From NCBI GenBank assembly GCA_036557185.1, contig DATBHZ010000116.1, positions 1 to 42,154 of the forward strand: 42,154 bases of DNA, written 5' to 3'. The stretch is from DATBHZ01 sp036557185. GTDB lineage: Bacteria; Actinomycetota; Acidimicrobiia; IMCC26256; JAENVU01. Positions 15,796 to 23,580 of this stretch are shown piece by piece (position 1 is the stretch's first letter; each line of letters begins with the position of its first letter). The notes beneath the pieces are model-generated. The model had not been told where the DNA came from. It ran no database searches and saw only the letters and a list, made by a program, of their open reading frames with translations. The position numbers were made by a program, and so were the translations under genes.

Positions 15796-16515
15796 TCAGA
15801 GGAGGGCGGCGCTGCGGAGACGGCGCTCGGAGTGGTACTCGAGCGCTTGCACACCGAGCCGCTCGACCTCGTAGACGATCCGGGCGTCGGGAGGCTCGGC
15901 GATCGCCCGGCGCAGCTCGCCGCCGACCAGCATCGTGAGGAGCTGGAGCGCTTCGGGCTCGATCCGGTGCCCAGCCAGGCGCCCGCACCCCGCGCAGAGG
16001 ACACCGCCCTCGCCGAGCTCGAAGGCCGGGAACGGTCCGCCGTCCCCGCATCGGACGCACGTCTCGAGCTCGGGGTGGAAGCCCTCGAGGCTCAGGAGCC
16101 TCCAGAAGAAACCCGGGGTGACGACCGGCGACGGCGCGAGGCTCAAGGTTCGCAGCGCGCGCACCAAGAGGAGGTAGAGCGACGGAGCCGGCTCGCGGTC
16201 TTGCGCGACCTGGTCCATGGCTTCGAGCATCGAGACGGCGTGCGTGATGCACGCGTAGTTCTCACGCAACGGGCGGAGCGCGTCGATCGTCTCGATCTGG
16301 GTCACGACGTCGAGCTCGCGGCCCCGATAGCACTGCATTGCGACGTGGCTCGCCGGCTCGAGCCGGGCACCGAAGCGGCTGCCGCTCTTGCGGACCCCCT
16401 TGGCGACCGCACGGACCTTGCCGTTGCCCTGCGTGAGGAACGTGACGATCCGGTCGGCCTCACCGAGCTTGACCGTGCGGAGCACGACCCCCTGATCGCG
16501 GTACAACCCGGGCAC
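15796..16515 (-). CDS. recO: DNA repair protein RecO
   Basis: A 239-residue recombination mediator that helps load RecA on SSB-coated single strands with RecR. The N-terminal OB-fold begins YRDQGVVLRTVKLGEADRIVTFLTQGNGKVRAVAKGVRK. A helical part with LEAMDQVAQDREP follows, then the zinc site CVRCGDGG...CAGCGRL. The GTG at 16515 fits the conserved N-terminus; the frame continues upstream only with nonconserved sequence. TACACT lies six bases before this GTG, consistent with a leaderless message. uppS ends 26 bp upstream. A strong hairpin follows the stop. Confidence 0.92.
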   Translation of the reverse strand: MPGLYRDQGVVLRTVKLGEADRIVTFLTQGNGKVRAVAKGVRKSGSRFGARLEPASHVAMQCYRGRELDVVTQIETIDALRPLRENYACITHAVSMLEAMDQVAQDREPAPSLYLLLVRALRTLSLAPSPVVTPGFFWRLLSLEGFHPELETCVRCGDGGPFPAFELGEGGVLCAGCGRLAGHRIEPEALQLLTMLVGGELRRAIAEPPDARIVYEVERLGVQALEYHSERRLRSAALL

Positions 16516-16521
16516 GACAGC

Positions 16522-16527
16522 AGTGTA
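16522..16527 (-). promoter_or_regulatory. Leaderless-type -10 box for recO
   Basis: TACACT on the minus strand, then six bases, then the GTG of recO. It lies in the 26-bp gap after uppS. Confidence 0.45.
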
Positions 16528-16541
16528 GTTACACGCGTGTC

Positions 16542-17270
16542 TCACTCGGAGATCGCGCCGAACCGGCGCTGGCGGGACTGGAACTCGCGCACGGCGTCGA
16601 ACAGGTCCCCGCGCCGGAAGTCCGGCCACAGCACGTCCGTGAAGACGAACTCCGAGTAGGCGCTCTGCCAGAGCAGGTAGTTCGAGATCCGGTACTCCCC
16701 CGACGTGCGGATGATCACGTCCGGGTCGGGCATGTCGGGCGCGTACAGATGACGGGCGATCACACGCTCGTCGATCTTGTCCGGCTTCAGGCGGCGCGCC
16801 GACACTTCGCGTGCGATGGCGCGCACCGCGTCCACCAGCTCGGCACGACCCCCGTAGTTGAAGGCGAAGGTGAGCGTCATGCGGCGGTTACGAGCGGTGA
16901 GGGCCTCCGTGTCCTCGATGTGACGGAGCACCCGCTTGGGCACCCGGCCGCCGCGTCTCCCGATGAAGCGCACGCGCACGCCGCGCTCGTTGAGGTCGTC
17001 GCGCCGGCGCAGGAGCAACGACTCGTTGAAGCGCATCAGGAAGCGGACCTCGTCGAGCGGTCGGCGCCAGTTCTCCGTGGAGAAGGCGTAGACGGTCATC
17101 CATCGAAGCTCCATCTCGAGGCCACCTTCGACCGTGTCGAACAGTGCCTCCTCCCCCGCTGCGTGACCGTCGGTGCGCTTGAGGCCGCGCCGCTGTGCCC
17201 AGCGTCCGTTGCCGTCCATGACGATCGCGACGTGCGCGGGCACCCGGCTGGGGTCGATCCCCTCGATCAC
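16542..17270 (-). CDS. uppS: Isoprenyl (undecaprenyl-type) diphosphate synthase
   Basis: A 242-residue cis-prenyltransferase making the polyprenyl diphosphate carrier for cell-wall synthesis. The catalytic loop HVAIVMDGNGRWAQRRGL carries the Asp and NGRW motif. Further signatures are LRWMTVYAFSTENWRRP, LTFAFNYGGRAELVDAVR, and the C-terminal PDVIIRTSGEYRISNYLLWQSAYSEFVFTDVLWPDF. The GTG at 17270 (AGG nine bases upstream) is chosen. The open frame extends 163 codons further but would overlap the divergent dagK and is nonconserved. Chain length made (C50, C55 or other) cannot be read from sequence. Confidence 0.95.
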   Translation of the reverse strand: MIEGIDPSRVPAHVAIVMDGNGRWAQRRGLKRTDGHAAGEEALFDTVEGGLEMELRWMTVYAFSTENWRRPLDEVRFLMRFNESLLLRRRDDLNERGVRVRFIGRRGGRVPKRVLRHIEDTEALTARNRRMTLTFAFNYGGRAELVDAVRAIAREVSARRLKPDKIDERVIARHLYAPDMPDPDVIIRTSGEYRISNYLLWQSAYSEFVFTDVLWPDFRRGDLFDAVREFQSRQRRFGAISE

Positions 17271-17294
17271 GGCGATCAACCTAACCGCGGCCTG

Positions 17295-17300
17295 TAGCGT
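17295..17300 (+). promoter_or_regulatory. Leaderless-type -10 box for dagK
   Basis: TAGCGT is followed by seven bases and then the ATG at 17308, within the 37-bp divergent gap to uppS. Confidence 0.45.
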
Positions 17301-17307
17301 CGGACCG

Positions 17308-18195
17308 ATGGCGCGGCGCTGGACGGCGATCGTCAACCCGTCGGCCGGGAGTGGGCGCGTGACACGCGCGCTCCCGCGCCTCAGCAATGCCTTTGCGGCG
17401 CTCGACGCCGACGTCGACATCCGCGTGTCGGAGCGGCTCGAAGATGCACGCGATCTCGCGATCGACGCCGTGAAGGACCGCCGCGGGATCGTGGCGTGCG
17501 GTGGTGACGGAACCGTTGCCGAGCTGGCCGGCGTCGCGGCAGAGCACGATGCTCCCCTGGCGATCGTGCCACTCGGGTCCGGCAACGACTTCGCACGCTC
17601 GCTCGGCATCGACACCAAGAGGCCGCCCGACGCCGTGAGACTGCTCACCGGCGGCGTCGAGCAGCGATGCGACCTCGGGCGCGTCAACGGGCGTTGGTTC
17701 ACCTCGGTGGCGAACACCGGCTTCGACAGCGAGGCGAACCGCTGGGCGAACGACGTCACCGCGGTCTCGGGGACGCCGCTCTACGTGCTCGCGACGCTCC
17801 GGACGCTCGTCTCGTACACACCGCACCGGTTCCGCCTGAGCGTGGACGGGAGCACCACGGAGCACCGTGCGTGGCTGCTCGCCGTCGGCAACGGGACCAT
17901 GTACGCCGGCGGCATGAGAATCACGCCGGAGGCGAGCCTGCACGACGGCCGTCTCGACGTCACGATCGTCGGCGCGAGCTCCCGCGCCACGTTCCTCCGG
18001 AACTTCCCGAAGGTGTTCTCGGGCACACACGTCGAGCACCGGCTCGTCACACAGCTGCGCGGTGCACGCATCGAGATCGAGTCGCTCGACGAGTCGGTGC
18101 CGATCGAGATCTACGCGAGCGGCGAGCGCGTCGGCCCGCTGCCCGCCGAGCTCGAGGTGGCGCGCGACGCCCTCCGCGTGATGCTGCCTCAGTAA
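17308..18195 (+). CDS. Diacylglycerol kinase family lipid kinase
   Basis: A 295-residue DagK-type ATP-dependent lipid kinase, probably phosphorylating diacylglycerol or a related lipid at the membrane surface. The start MARRWTAIVNPSAGSGR is typical. The nucleotide-binding loop is VACGGDGTVAELAG and the second motif is IVPLGSGNDFARSLGI. The C-terminal beta-sandwich carries VGNGTMYAGGMRITPEASLHDG. The ATG at 17308 matches the conserved N-terminus and has a leaderless-type -10 box upstream. It diverges from uppS and converges on the cupredoxin gene. YegS-like or sphingosine-kinase-like specificity cannot be excluded. Confidence 0.88.
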   Translation: MARRWTAIVNPSAGSGRVTRALPRLSNAFAALDADVDIRVSERLEDARDLAIDAVKDRRGIVACGGDGTVAELAGVAAEHDAPLAIVPLGSGNDFARSLGIDTKRPPDAVRLLTGGVEQRCDLGRVNGRWFTSVANTGFDSEANRWANDVTAVSGTPLYVLATLRTLVSYTPHRFRLSVDGSTTEHRAWLLAVGNGTMYAGGMRITPEASLHDGRLDVTIVGASSRATFLRNFPKVFSGTHVEHRLVTQLRGARIEIESLDESVPIEIYASGERVGPLPAELEVARDALRVMLPQ

Positions 18196-18311
18196 GCAGC
18201 GAGCGCAGCAATCAAGTCGCGAGCACGGCCGAAGGCGCGCGCAGCGACACCGGAGCGAGCGCCCGCGGCGCAGGTACCCAGCGCCGCAGCGAGCGGAGCA
18301 ATCAAGTAGCG
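18196..18311 (+). repeat. Pair of 26-bp direct repeats between convergent genes
   Basis: GCAGCGAGCGCAGCAATCAA at 18196 and its near-identical copy at 18286 (two mismatches over 26 bp) lie 90 bp apart, filling the gap between dagK and the cupredoxin gene. The second copy contains the cupredoxin stop codon. No inverted repeat typical of a terminator is seen. Confidence 0.7.
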
Positions 18312-18685
18312 GTGATCGTTCCTTGCATGCCGGACTGCCGGTGGCCGGGGAGCGTGCAGTAGATCGTGTGCTTGCCCGGCTTGAGCTGCACCTTCTTGGT
18401 CTGCGTCTGGCCGTTGCTGACCTGCATCTCGAACCCCGGCACACCCTGGATCACGAGGGTGTGGACGCCCTCGCCCTTCAGCTGGATCGCCACGATCCCG
18501 GACTTCGTCGTGCTGTCCTTGGGCCGGTAGAAGAAGTTCCCCGCGACGAGCTTGACGGTGTCGACCGCGGGACCGGTGGGCTCCTTGTAGGAGGAGCTCT
18601 TCCCGCTCGACCCGCCGCATGCAGTGCCGACGAGCGCGAACGCGAGCACTCCGACGAGCGCGACGGACATCGATCGGACGCGCAT
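18302..18685 (-). CDS. Cupredoxin-domain lipoprotein
   Basis: A 127-residue exported blue-copper-like protein. The N-terminus MRVRSMSVALVGVLAFALVGTAC is a lipoprotein-style signal, with a Cys at 23 in a slightly noncanonical box, followed by a Ser/Gly linker. The plastocyanin-like fold keeps a full type 1 copper set: H75 (GVHTLVI), C110, H115 and M120 (CTLPGHRQSGM). Its ATG shares one base with the stop of the upstream membrane cupredoxin gene (TGATG). As the last gene of the oxidase operon it is a good candidate for an extracytoplasmic electron carrier or copper donor to the oxidase. That role is inferred from context. Confidence 0.85.
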   Translation of the reverse strand: MRVRSMSVALVGVLAFALVGTACGGSSGKSSSYKEPTGPAVDTVKLVAGNFFYRPKDSTTKSGIVAIQLKGEGVHTLVIQGVPGFEMQVSNGQTQTKKVQLKPGKHTIYCTLPGHRQSGMQGTITAT

Positions 18686-19695
18686 CACCCTCCCTCGGTC
18701 GCTTGGCCTGCTCCGCTCTGCGGCAGCTTGCCGTTGTTGGAAGGTTTCTTCACTCCTCCGGGCGGGACGAGCGTCGTGGTCGGGGTTCCCGTGCCCGGGA
18801 TCGGCTTCGCACCCGCGGCCGCGGCGCCGACGTCGATCTCGGCCTGCATGCCCGCGGCCCGGTGCCCCGGGATCGAGCAGAAGATCGTGTACTTCGCCCC
18901 GGCCGTGAAGTCGAGCTGCTCCGTGATCTTCTGGCCGGTCTCCAGCTCGCATGCCGAGAACGGCTGGCCGTCGAACGACAGCGTGTGCGTCCCCTGCGGC
19001 TGGAAGTTGATCTGCGTGATGCCTGCCGGCACGTTGTACACCGACTGGCCGTAGTTGAACCCCGGCCCGGCGGTGACGTTCAGGACGTTGACGGCCTTGC
19101 CCGTCGCGTACGGGCAGCCTCCGGCGGCGTGGTGCTCCGGCTCCGCGGCACCGAGCACGATCGACCCGGAGAGCATGACCACGGCGAACACGCCGATCAG
19201 CGCGAGCACGAGCGACGTCGTGCGGATCTTCGGCGCCGCGGCGATGACTGTGGCGCCCGCGAGGATCGCGACCGTGATCCCGATGCCGATCGCGAGCGCT
19301 ATGTCGGTGCTGTCCTTGCTGGCGGCGAGGAACACGCGTGACACGTTGAACGAGTAGACCGCGACCGCGATGACCGCGCAGAGAGGCACGAGCAGCGGCA
19401 GCCACACGCGCTCCTTGCGTTGCTCCTGCCGCGGTGTCGGCGGCGGTGGCCATACCGCGGGCAGCGCGGCCTGCTCGGCCGGAACGAGCTCGGTGCCCGC
19501 TTCGTCGGACTCCGTGGTGGCGACGGCCGATCCGGGCGGCTCCGTCTGTGCCTCGGTCTCGGCCGCCTCGCGTGCTTCCGTCGCGCTCGCCGCGGCGTCG
19601 GCAGCCGAGGCCTCGGTGGCCGGGCCCTCCGTTTCGGGCGCGGCGCCGGGCTCGGCGCTCTCGCCTGCGTCCGTCGCGTCGGTCTCGTCGGCCAT
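18685..19695 (-). CDS. Membrane-anchored cupredoxin with acidic N-terminus
   Basis: A 336-residue protein with an unusual layout. Residues 1-95 are Ala/Glu/Asp-rich and probably disordered in the cytoplasm. Three membrane segments follow (about 97-116, 132-154, 160-183). A cupredoxin domain (about 200-290) has H237 (GTHTLSF), C273, H278 and M283 (CSIPGHRAAGM), a complete type 1 copper set. A Pro/Gly/Thr-rich tail closes it. It begins one base after the ctaG stop and ends overlapping the second cupredoxin. A role in passing electrons or copper to the CtaC CuA centre is suggested by context only. Confidence 0.8.
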   Translation of the reverse strand: MADETDATDAGESAEPGAAPETEGPATEASAADAAASATEAREAAETEAQTEPPGSAVATTESDEAGTELVPAEQAALPAVWPPPPTPRQEQRKERVWLPLLVPLCAVIAVAVYSFNVSRVFLAASKDSTDIALAIGIGITVAILAGATVIAAAPKIRTTSLVLALIGVFAVVMLSGSIVLGAAEPEHHAAGGCPYATGKAVNVLNVTAGPGFNYGQSVYNVPAGITQINFQPQGTHTLSFDGQPFSACELETGQKITEQLDFTAGAKYTIFCSIPGHRAAGMQAEIDVGAAAAGAKPIPGTGTPTTTLVPPGGVKKPSNNGKLPQSGAGQATEGG

Positions 19696-20553
19696 CTACG
19701 CCCTCAGTCCCAACTCGTCCAGCTCTCGGTCCAGGTCGTCGTCGTGCACCCGGCCGGGTCGGTTCCTGCTCTCCTCGCTCGCCGCCCACTTGAAGAAGAC
19801 CACGCCGATCAGGGTGACCAGCACGAGGCCCGAACCGATCTTCATGATCAGGCCGGCGATCTGCTGGTCGTCCAAGGCGGAGAGGCCCCACAACCTGGGA
19901 AAGAGCTCGTAGCGACGATACAGGGGGTGGTCCCCCATCGTGAGAAACGAGGCCGGGATCGTGGGGAGCACCGTCTGGAGAAACAGGTAGAGCATCTTCA
20001 GCGGCGCGACGACACGAGGGATCTCCGGGAGCGGGCTCAGGATCGGCATCCACACGATCAGTGAGGTGATGAGCAGCAGAGCGTGGGCACCGAAGTGCAC
20101 GGCGCCGGAGCGAAGCGTCAAGTCGACGAACGCAGGCCAGTGCGTGAAGGCGACGACGACGCTGAACAGGATGATCGCAGGAAGGAAGCGCGAGAGGAAC
20201 CGCACCAGACGGAACGCCCGATCATTCCGGAGAACCCAGCGCGCCATCCACGCGGGCGTGCCCAGCAGGAAGAGCGGTGCACACACGAGCGAGAACGTGA
20301 GGTGCTGGACCATGTGCACGCTGTAGAGGTAGCCCTCGGCGAGGTCGTGGATCGGCCATTCCGCCGCGAGGAACATCGCGCTCAACCCGAGTGCGAAGCA
20401 GGTGATCTGGAACCGGCTCGCCGGCAACGTGCCCGGAGCGACATACCGCGGGCCCACGCGCTTCAGCAGGATCGCGTAGCTCGCGGCGATCACGCTCGCG
20501 AGCAACACGACTTCCGGATGGGGGTGGAACGCGGGGAACTGGGCGGCGAGCAC
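19696..20553 (-). CDS. ctaG: CtaG-type cytochrome c oxidase assembly membrane protein (caa3 type)
   Basis: A 285-residue polytopic membrane protein of the Caa3_CtaG family, which in Bacillus is needed for caa3 oxidase formation. About seven hydrophobic segments are visible, with conserved His-containing motifs AAEWPIHDLAEGYLYSVHMVQHLTF and FTHWPAFVDLTLRSGAVHFGAHALLL that may bind copper. The C-terminus is charged and cytosolic (HDDDLDRELDELGL). The GTG start has AGGGAAAC just upstream and lies nine bases after the ctaF stop. The location inside the oxidase operon supports the name. Confidence 0.9.
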   Translation of the reverse strand: MLAAQFPAFHPHPEVVLLASVIAASYAILLKRVGPRYVAPGTLPASRFQITCFALGLSAMFLAAEWPIHDLAEGYLYSVHMVQHLTFSLVCAPLFLLGTPAWMARWVLRNDRAFRLVRFLSRFLPAIILFSVVVAFTHWPAFVDLTLRSGAVHFGAHALLLITSLIVWMPILSPLPEIPRVVAPLKMLYLFLQTVLPTIPASFLTMGDHPLYRRYELFPRLWGLSALDDQQIAGLIMKIGSGLVLVTLIGVVFFKWAASEESRNRPGRVHDDDLDRELDELGLRA

Positions 20554-20562
20554 CTTGTTTCC

Positions 20563-20979
20563 CTAGTCCCAGACGTGCAAGGTCGTCAGCGCGATCACGT
20601 ACACGGTCAGCGCGAGTGCTCCTCCCGCGATGAAGAAGCGGCGGAAGATCTTCATGTCGGTGCGGAGGTGCATGTACCAGCTCGCGACGAGCACGAACTT
20701 GAAGGCCATCATCGCGAGCAACAGGGCGACGATGAGGCCGTCGGGGATGTCCCCGACCATGTAGCTCACCGCGACCTCGAAGCCGGTGAGCACGCAGAGG
20801 ACGACGGCGATCATCACGTACTGGAACGGTGACGGGTGCTTGACGACCTCGCCGGGGAGGAGCGGCACCGCCTCGGGAGCGATCGCCGCGAGACCCGCCC
20901 GGTCCTCGGCGGCCCGCTCGGCAGCCGTTCCGGGGAGGAGAGCCTGGTCGTCGCTGTCGGACAGCGTCGTGTCGCTCAC
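20563..20979 (-). CDS. ctaF: Cytochrome c oxidase subunit IV (prokaryotic type)
   Basis: A 138-residue protein with an acidic N-terminal arm and three membrane helices: QYVMIAVVLCVLTGFEVAVSYM, GLIVALLLAMMAFKFVLVASWYMHL and IAGGALALTVYVIALTTLHVW. The KFVLVASWYMHLRTDMKIFRRFF stretch is characteristic of bacterial COX4 proteins. It follows subunit III with nine intervening bases and precedes ctaG. It is thought to stabilise the catalytic core and carries no cofactors. Confidence 0.9.
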   Translation of the reverse strand: MSDTTLSDSDDQALLPGTAAERAAEDRAGLAAIAPEAVPLLPGEVVKHPSPFQYVMIAVVLCVLTGFEVAVSYMVGDIPDGLIVALLLAMMAFKFVLVASWYMHLRTDMKIFRRFFIAGGALALTVYVIALTTLHVWD

Positions 20980-20988
20980 ACCGCCCTC

Positions 20989-21624
20989 CTATTTCGGGAT
21001 GAGATAGACGACCGTGAAGATCACGATCCACACAACGTCGACGAAGTGCCAGTACAAGCCCGCGATCTCGACCGCCTCGGAATTCTGCACGTGGAGCTTG
21101 CCCTGGAGCGACAGGCCCCAGAGGCTCAGCAGCCAGATGATGCCGACCGTCACATGCGCCCCGTGGATGCCCGTCAGCACGAAGAAGCTCGACCCGAAGA
21201 CGTTCGTCTTGAGCGAGAGCCCCTTGCGGAAGAACTCCGTGAACTCGTAGATCTGCCCGCTGATGAACGTGAGCCCGAACAGCGCGGTGGCCATGACCCA
21301 CACGCGGAACCGGCGGTGGTCGCCCCGCTGGATCGCGGCCAGGGCGAGCACCATCGTGAGCGAGCTCATCAGCAGGATGAAGGACGTCACCGACGTGAAC
21401 GGGATGTTCAGAACGTCCTTGGGCGTCGGCCCTTTGACCGACTTCCCGCGGTAGAGCAGGAACGTCGCGATGAACGCACCGAAGAAGAGGCACTCCGATG
21501 CGAGGAACACCCACATCGCGAGCTTCGGATTGGTCGTCCCCGTGTTGGTCTGCGGCCGCGCGTGCGCTCCGTGCTCGTCGTGCCCGCCGTGGGCGTCGTC
21601 CCTGGGGAGTGTTGCCTGCGCCAT
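20989..21624 (-). CDS. ctaE: Cytochrome c oxidase subunit III
   Basis: A 211-residue membrane protein with five predicted helices after a His-rich N-terminal arm (DDAHGGHDEHGAHARP). The conserved subunit III signatures are WVFLASECLFFGAFIATFLLY, ISGQIYEFTEFFRKGLS, FFVLTGIHGAHVTVG and the C-terminal GLYWHFVDVVWIVIFTVVYLIPK. The five-helix form is typical of caa3 oxidases. It starts three bases after the ctaD stop. The His-rich arm is not universal and might bind metal. Confidence 0.95.
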   Translation of the reverse strand: MAQATLPRDDAHGGHDEHGAHARPQTNTGTTNPKLAMWVFLASECLFFGAFIATFLLYRGKSVKGPTPKDVLNIPFTSVTSFILLMSSLTMVLALAAIQRGDHRRFRVWVMATALFGLTFISGQIYEFTEFFRKGLSLKTNVFGSSFFVLTGIHGAHVTVGIIWLLSLWGLSLQGKLHVQNSEAVEIAGLYWHFVDVVWIVIFTVVYLIPK

Positions 21625-21627
21625 CGC

Positions 21628-23580
21628 CTACTCCACGTCCGGTTCCGGCGCGGTGCTCGGCTCCATCGCCCACGCGTAGACGCCGTAGAGGAGCACCAGT
21701 GCACCGGGGATCGCGAGGAACGGCTGCTTGAAGACCGCTGCATAGCCGAGGATCGGGAGGCCGAGCGAGGCCACCAAAGGCCAGTACGACGGCGACGGCA
21801 CGTGGATCTTGCTCGCCTCCTCGTCCGAGAGGAGCACCTCACCCGCGTCCGCAGCACCTGCCGGCAGCTTGACCAGGCGGCCTTCCTCGTCCTCCGTGTA
21901 CTTCCGGTGCCAGAAGTCGTCACGTGCGCGGATGTGCGGGATCTGGGCGAAGTTGTACGCCGGCGCGGGCGACGGGATCGACCACTCGATCGTGCGCGCA
22001 TCCCACGGGTCGCCACTCGCGATCGGGCCGCGCCGCGCGGTGTAGACGATGTTCACGAGGAACACGAACACCGACAACGCGATGATGAACGCACCGATGG
22101 TGATCGCGAGGTTCAGGCCGTCGAAGCCCATGCCCGGCGCGTACGTGTAGGTACGGCGCGGCATTCCCTCGAGCCCGAGGATGTGCATCGGGAAGAACGT
22201 GAGGTTGAACCCGATGAGCATGAGCCAGAAGGTGATCTTGCCCATGCGGTCGTCGAGCATGCGGCCGAACACCTTGGGCCACCAGTAGAAGAAGCCGCCG
22301 AAGATCGCGAACACCAAGCCGCCGAACAGCACGTAGTGGAAGTGGGCAACGACGTAGTACGTGTCGGTCTGCTGTGTGTCGGCAGGAACGATCGCGTGCG
22401 TCACGCCCGAGAGCCCGCCGATCGTGAACATGGCGATGAAGCCGAGCGCGAAGAGCATCGGTGTGTTCAGCCGTAACGAGCCGCCCCACACGGTGCCCAG
22501 CCAGTTGAAGATCTTCACTCCGGTCGGGATCGCGATCAGCATGGTCGACAGGCTGAACGCTGTGACGACCGCCGGGCCGAGGCCGGTCGCGAACATGTGG
22601 TGCGCCCACACGCCCCAGCCGAGGAAACCGATCGCGATCCCGGAGAACACCACAACCGCGTAGCCGAAGAGCGGCTTGCGCGAGAACGTCGGGAGGATCT
22701 CCGACACGATCCCCATGCCCGGCAGGATGAGGATGTACACCTCCGGATGCCCGAACAGCCAGAACAGGTTCTGGTAGAGGAGCGGATCGCCGCCGTTCGA
22801 GGCGAGGAAGAAGTTCGTCGAGAAGTTACGGTCGAAGAAGACCATGATCAGCGCCGCGGTCACACACGGCATCGCGAACACGGTGAGGAAGGCCGTCACG
22901 AACATCATCCACACGAATGCGGGCATGCGCATCAGCGTCATGCCGGGTGCGCGCATGTTGAGGATCGTGACGATGAAGTTCAGCGCGGTCGCGACAGACC
23001 CGATGCCGAGCATCACGAGGCCGACCGCCCAGAAGTTGGGGCCCTGGCCGGGGAGCGCGGGGCCCGCACCCCCGGGGACGCCCGCGATGGGCGTGCTGGT
23101 GAGCGGCGTGTAGCCGAACCAACCACCGTTCGGCGCTCCGTGCCACAGGAAGCCGGAGTAGATGAAGATGCCTCCGAGCAGGAACACCCAGAAGCCGAAC
23201 ATGTTGAGCCGCGGGAACGCGACGTCGCGCGCGCCGATCATGACCGGGATGAGGTAGTTGCCGAACGCCACGGCGAGCGGCATCCCCATCAGGAAGATCA
23301 TCGTCGTGCCGTGCATCGTGAAGAACGTGTTGTATTGCGCGGCGGTCAACACCGTTCCGTTGGGCTGCGCGAGCTGCAGGCGGATGAAGAGCGCCTCGAT
23401 GCCGCCGACAAGGAAGAAGAAGAGCGCCAGGCCGCCGTAGAGGATGGCGATCTTCTTGTGGTCGATGGTCGTCCACCACGACCAGAACCCGCGGGTCGCC
23501 GTCGGCCGGTGCAGGAGCCCCCGCGCAGGCTTCGTCTCCTGCGGGACAGGGACGGGCGCCGGGGGTGCGGTGACAGCCAC
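21628..23580 (-). CDS. ctaD: Cytochrome c oxidase subunit I (heme-copper, A1 type)
   Basis: The 650-residue catalytic subunit reduces oxygen to water and pumps protons. The ligands are present: H90 and H415 for low-spin heme, H413 for high-spin heme, and H278, H327 and H328 for CuB, with Y282 available for the His-Tyr cross-link. Proton paths look A1-type: D119 at the D-channel mouth, E280 in GHPEVY and K356 in PTGVKIFNW. About twelve helices are followed by a ~90-residue tail with extra hydrophobic segments near 590-640. The GTG start shares a base with the ctaC stop (TAGTG). Confidence 0.98.
   Translation of the reverse strand: MAVTAPPAPVPVPQETKPARGLLHRPTATRGFWSWWTTIDHKKIAILYGGLALFFFLVGGIEALFIRLQLAQPNGTVLTAAQYNTFFTMHGTTMIFLMGMPLAVAFGNYLIPVMIGARDVAFPRLNMFGFWVFLLGGIFIYSGFLWHGAPNGGWFGYTPLTSTPIAGVPGGAGPALPGQGPNFWAVGLVMLGIGSVATALNFIVTILNMRAPGMTLMRMPAFVWMMFVTAFLTVFAMPCVTAALIMVFFDRNFSTNFFLASNGGDPLLYQNLFWLFGHPEVYILILPGMGIVSEILPTFSRKPLFGYAVVVFSGIAIGFLGWGVWAHHMFATGLGPAVVTAFSLSTMLIAIPTGVKIFNWLGTVWGGSLRLNTPMLFALGFIAMFTIGGLSGVTHAIVPADTQQTDTYYVVAHFHYVLFGGLVFAIFGGFFYWWPKVFGRMLDDRMGKITFWLMLIGFNLTFFPMHILGLEGMPRRTYTYAPGMGFDGLNLAITIGAFIIALSVFVFLVNIVYTARRGPIASGDPWDARTIEWSIPSPAPAYNFAQIPHIRARDDFWHRKYTEDEEGRLVKLPAGAADAGEVLLSDEEASKIHVPSPSYWPLVASLGLPILGYAAVFKQPFLAIPGALVLLYGVYAWAMEPSTAPEPDVE

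Noticed and set aside
20836..22476. 546-codon plus-strand frame opposite the oxidase genes
   Set aside because: It is antisense to ctaF, ctaE and ctaD with an Arg/Glu/His-rich composition typical of shadows.
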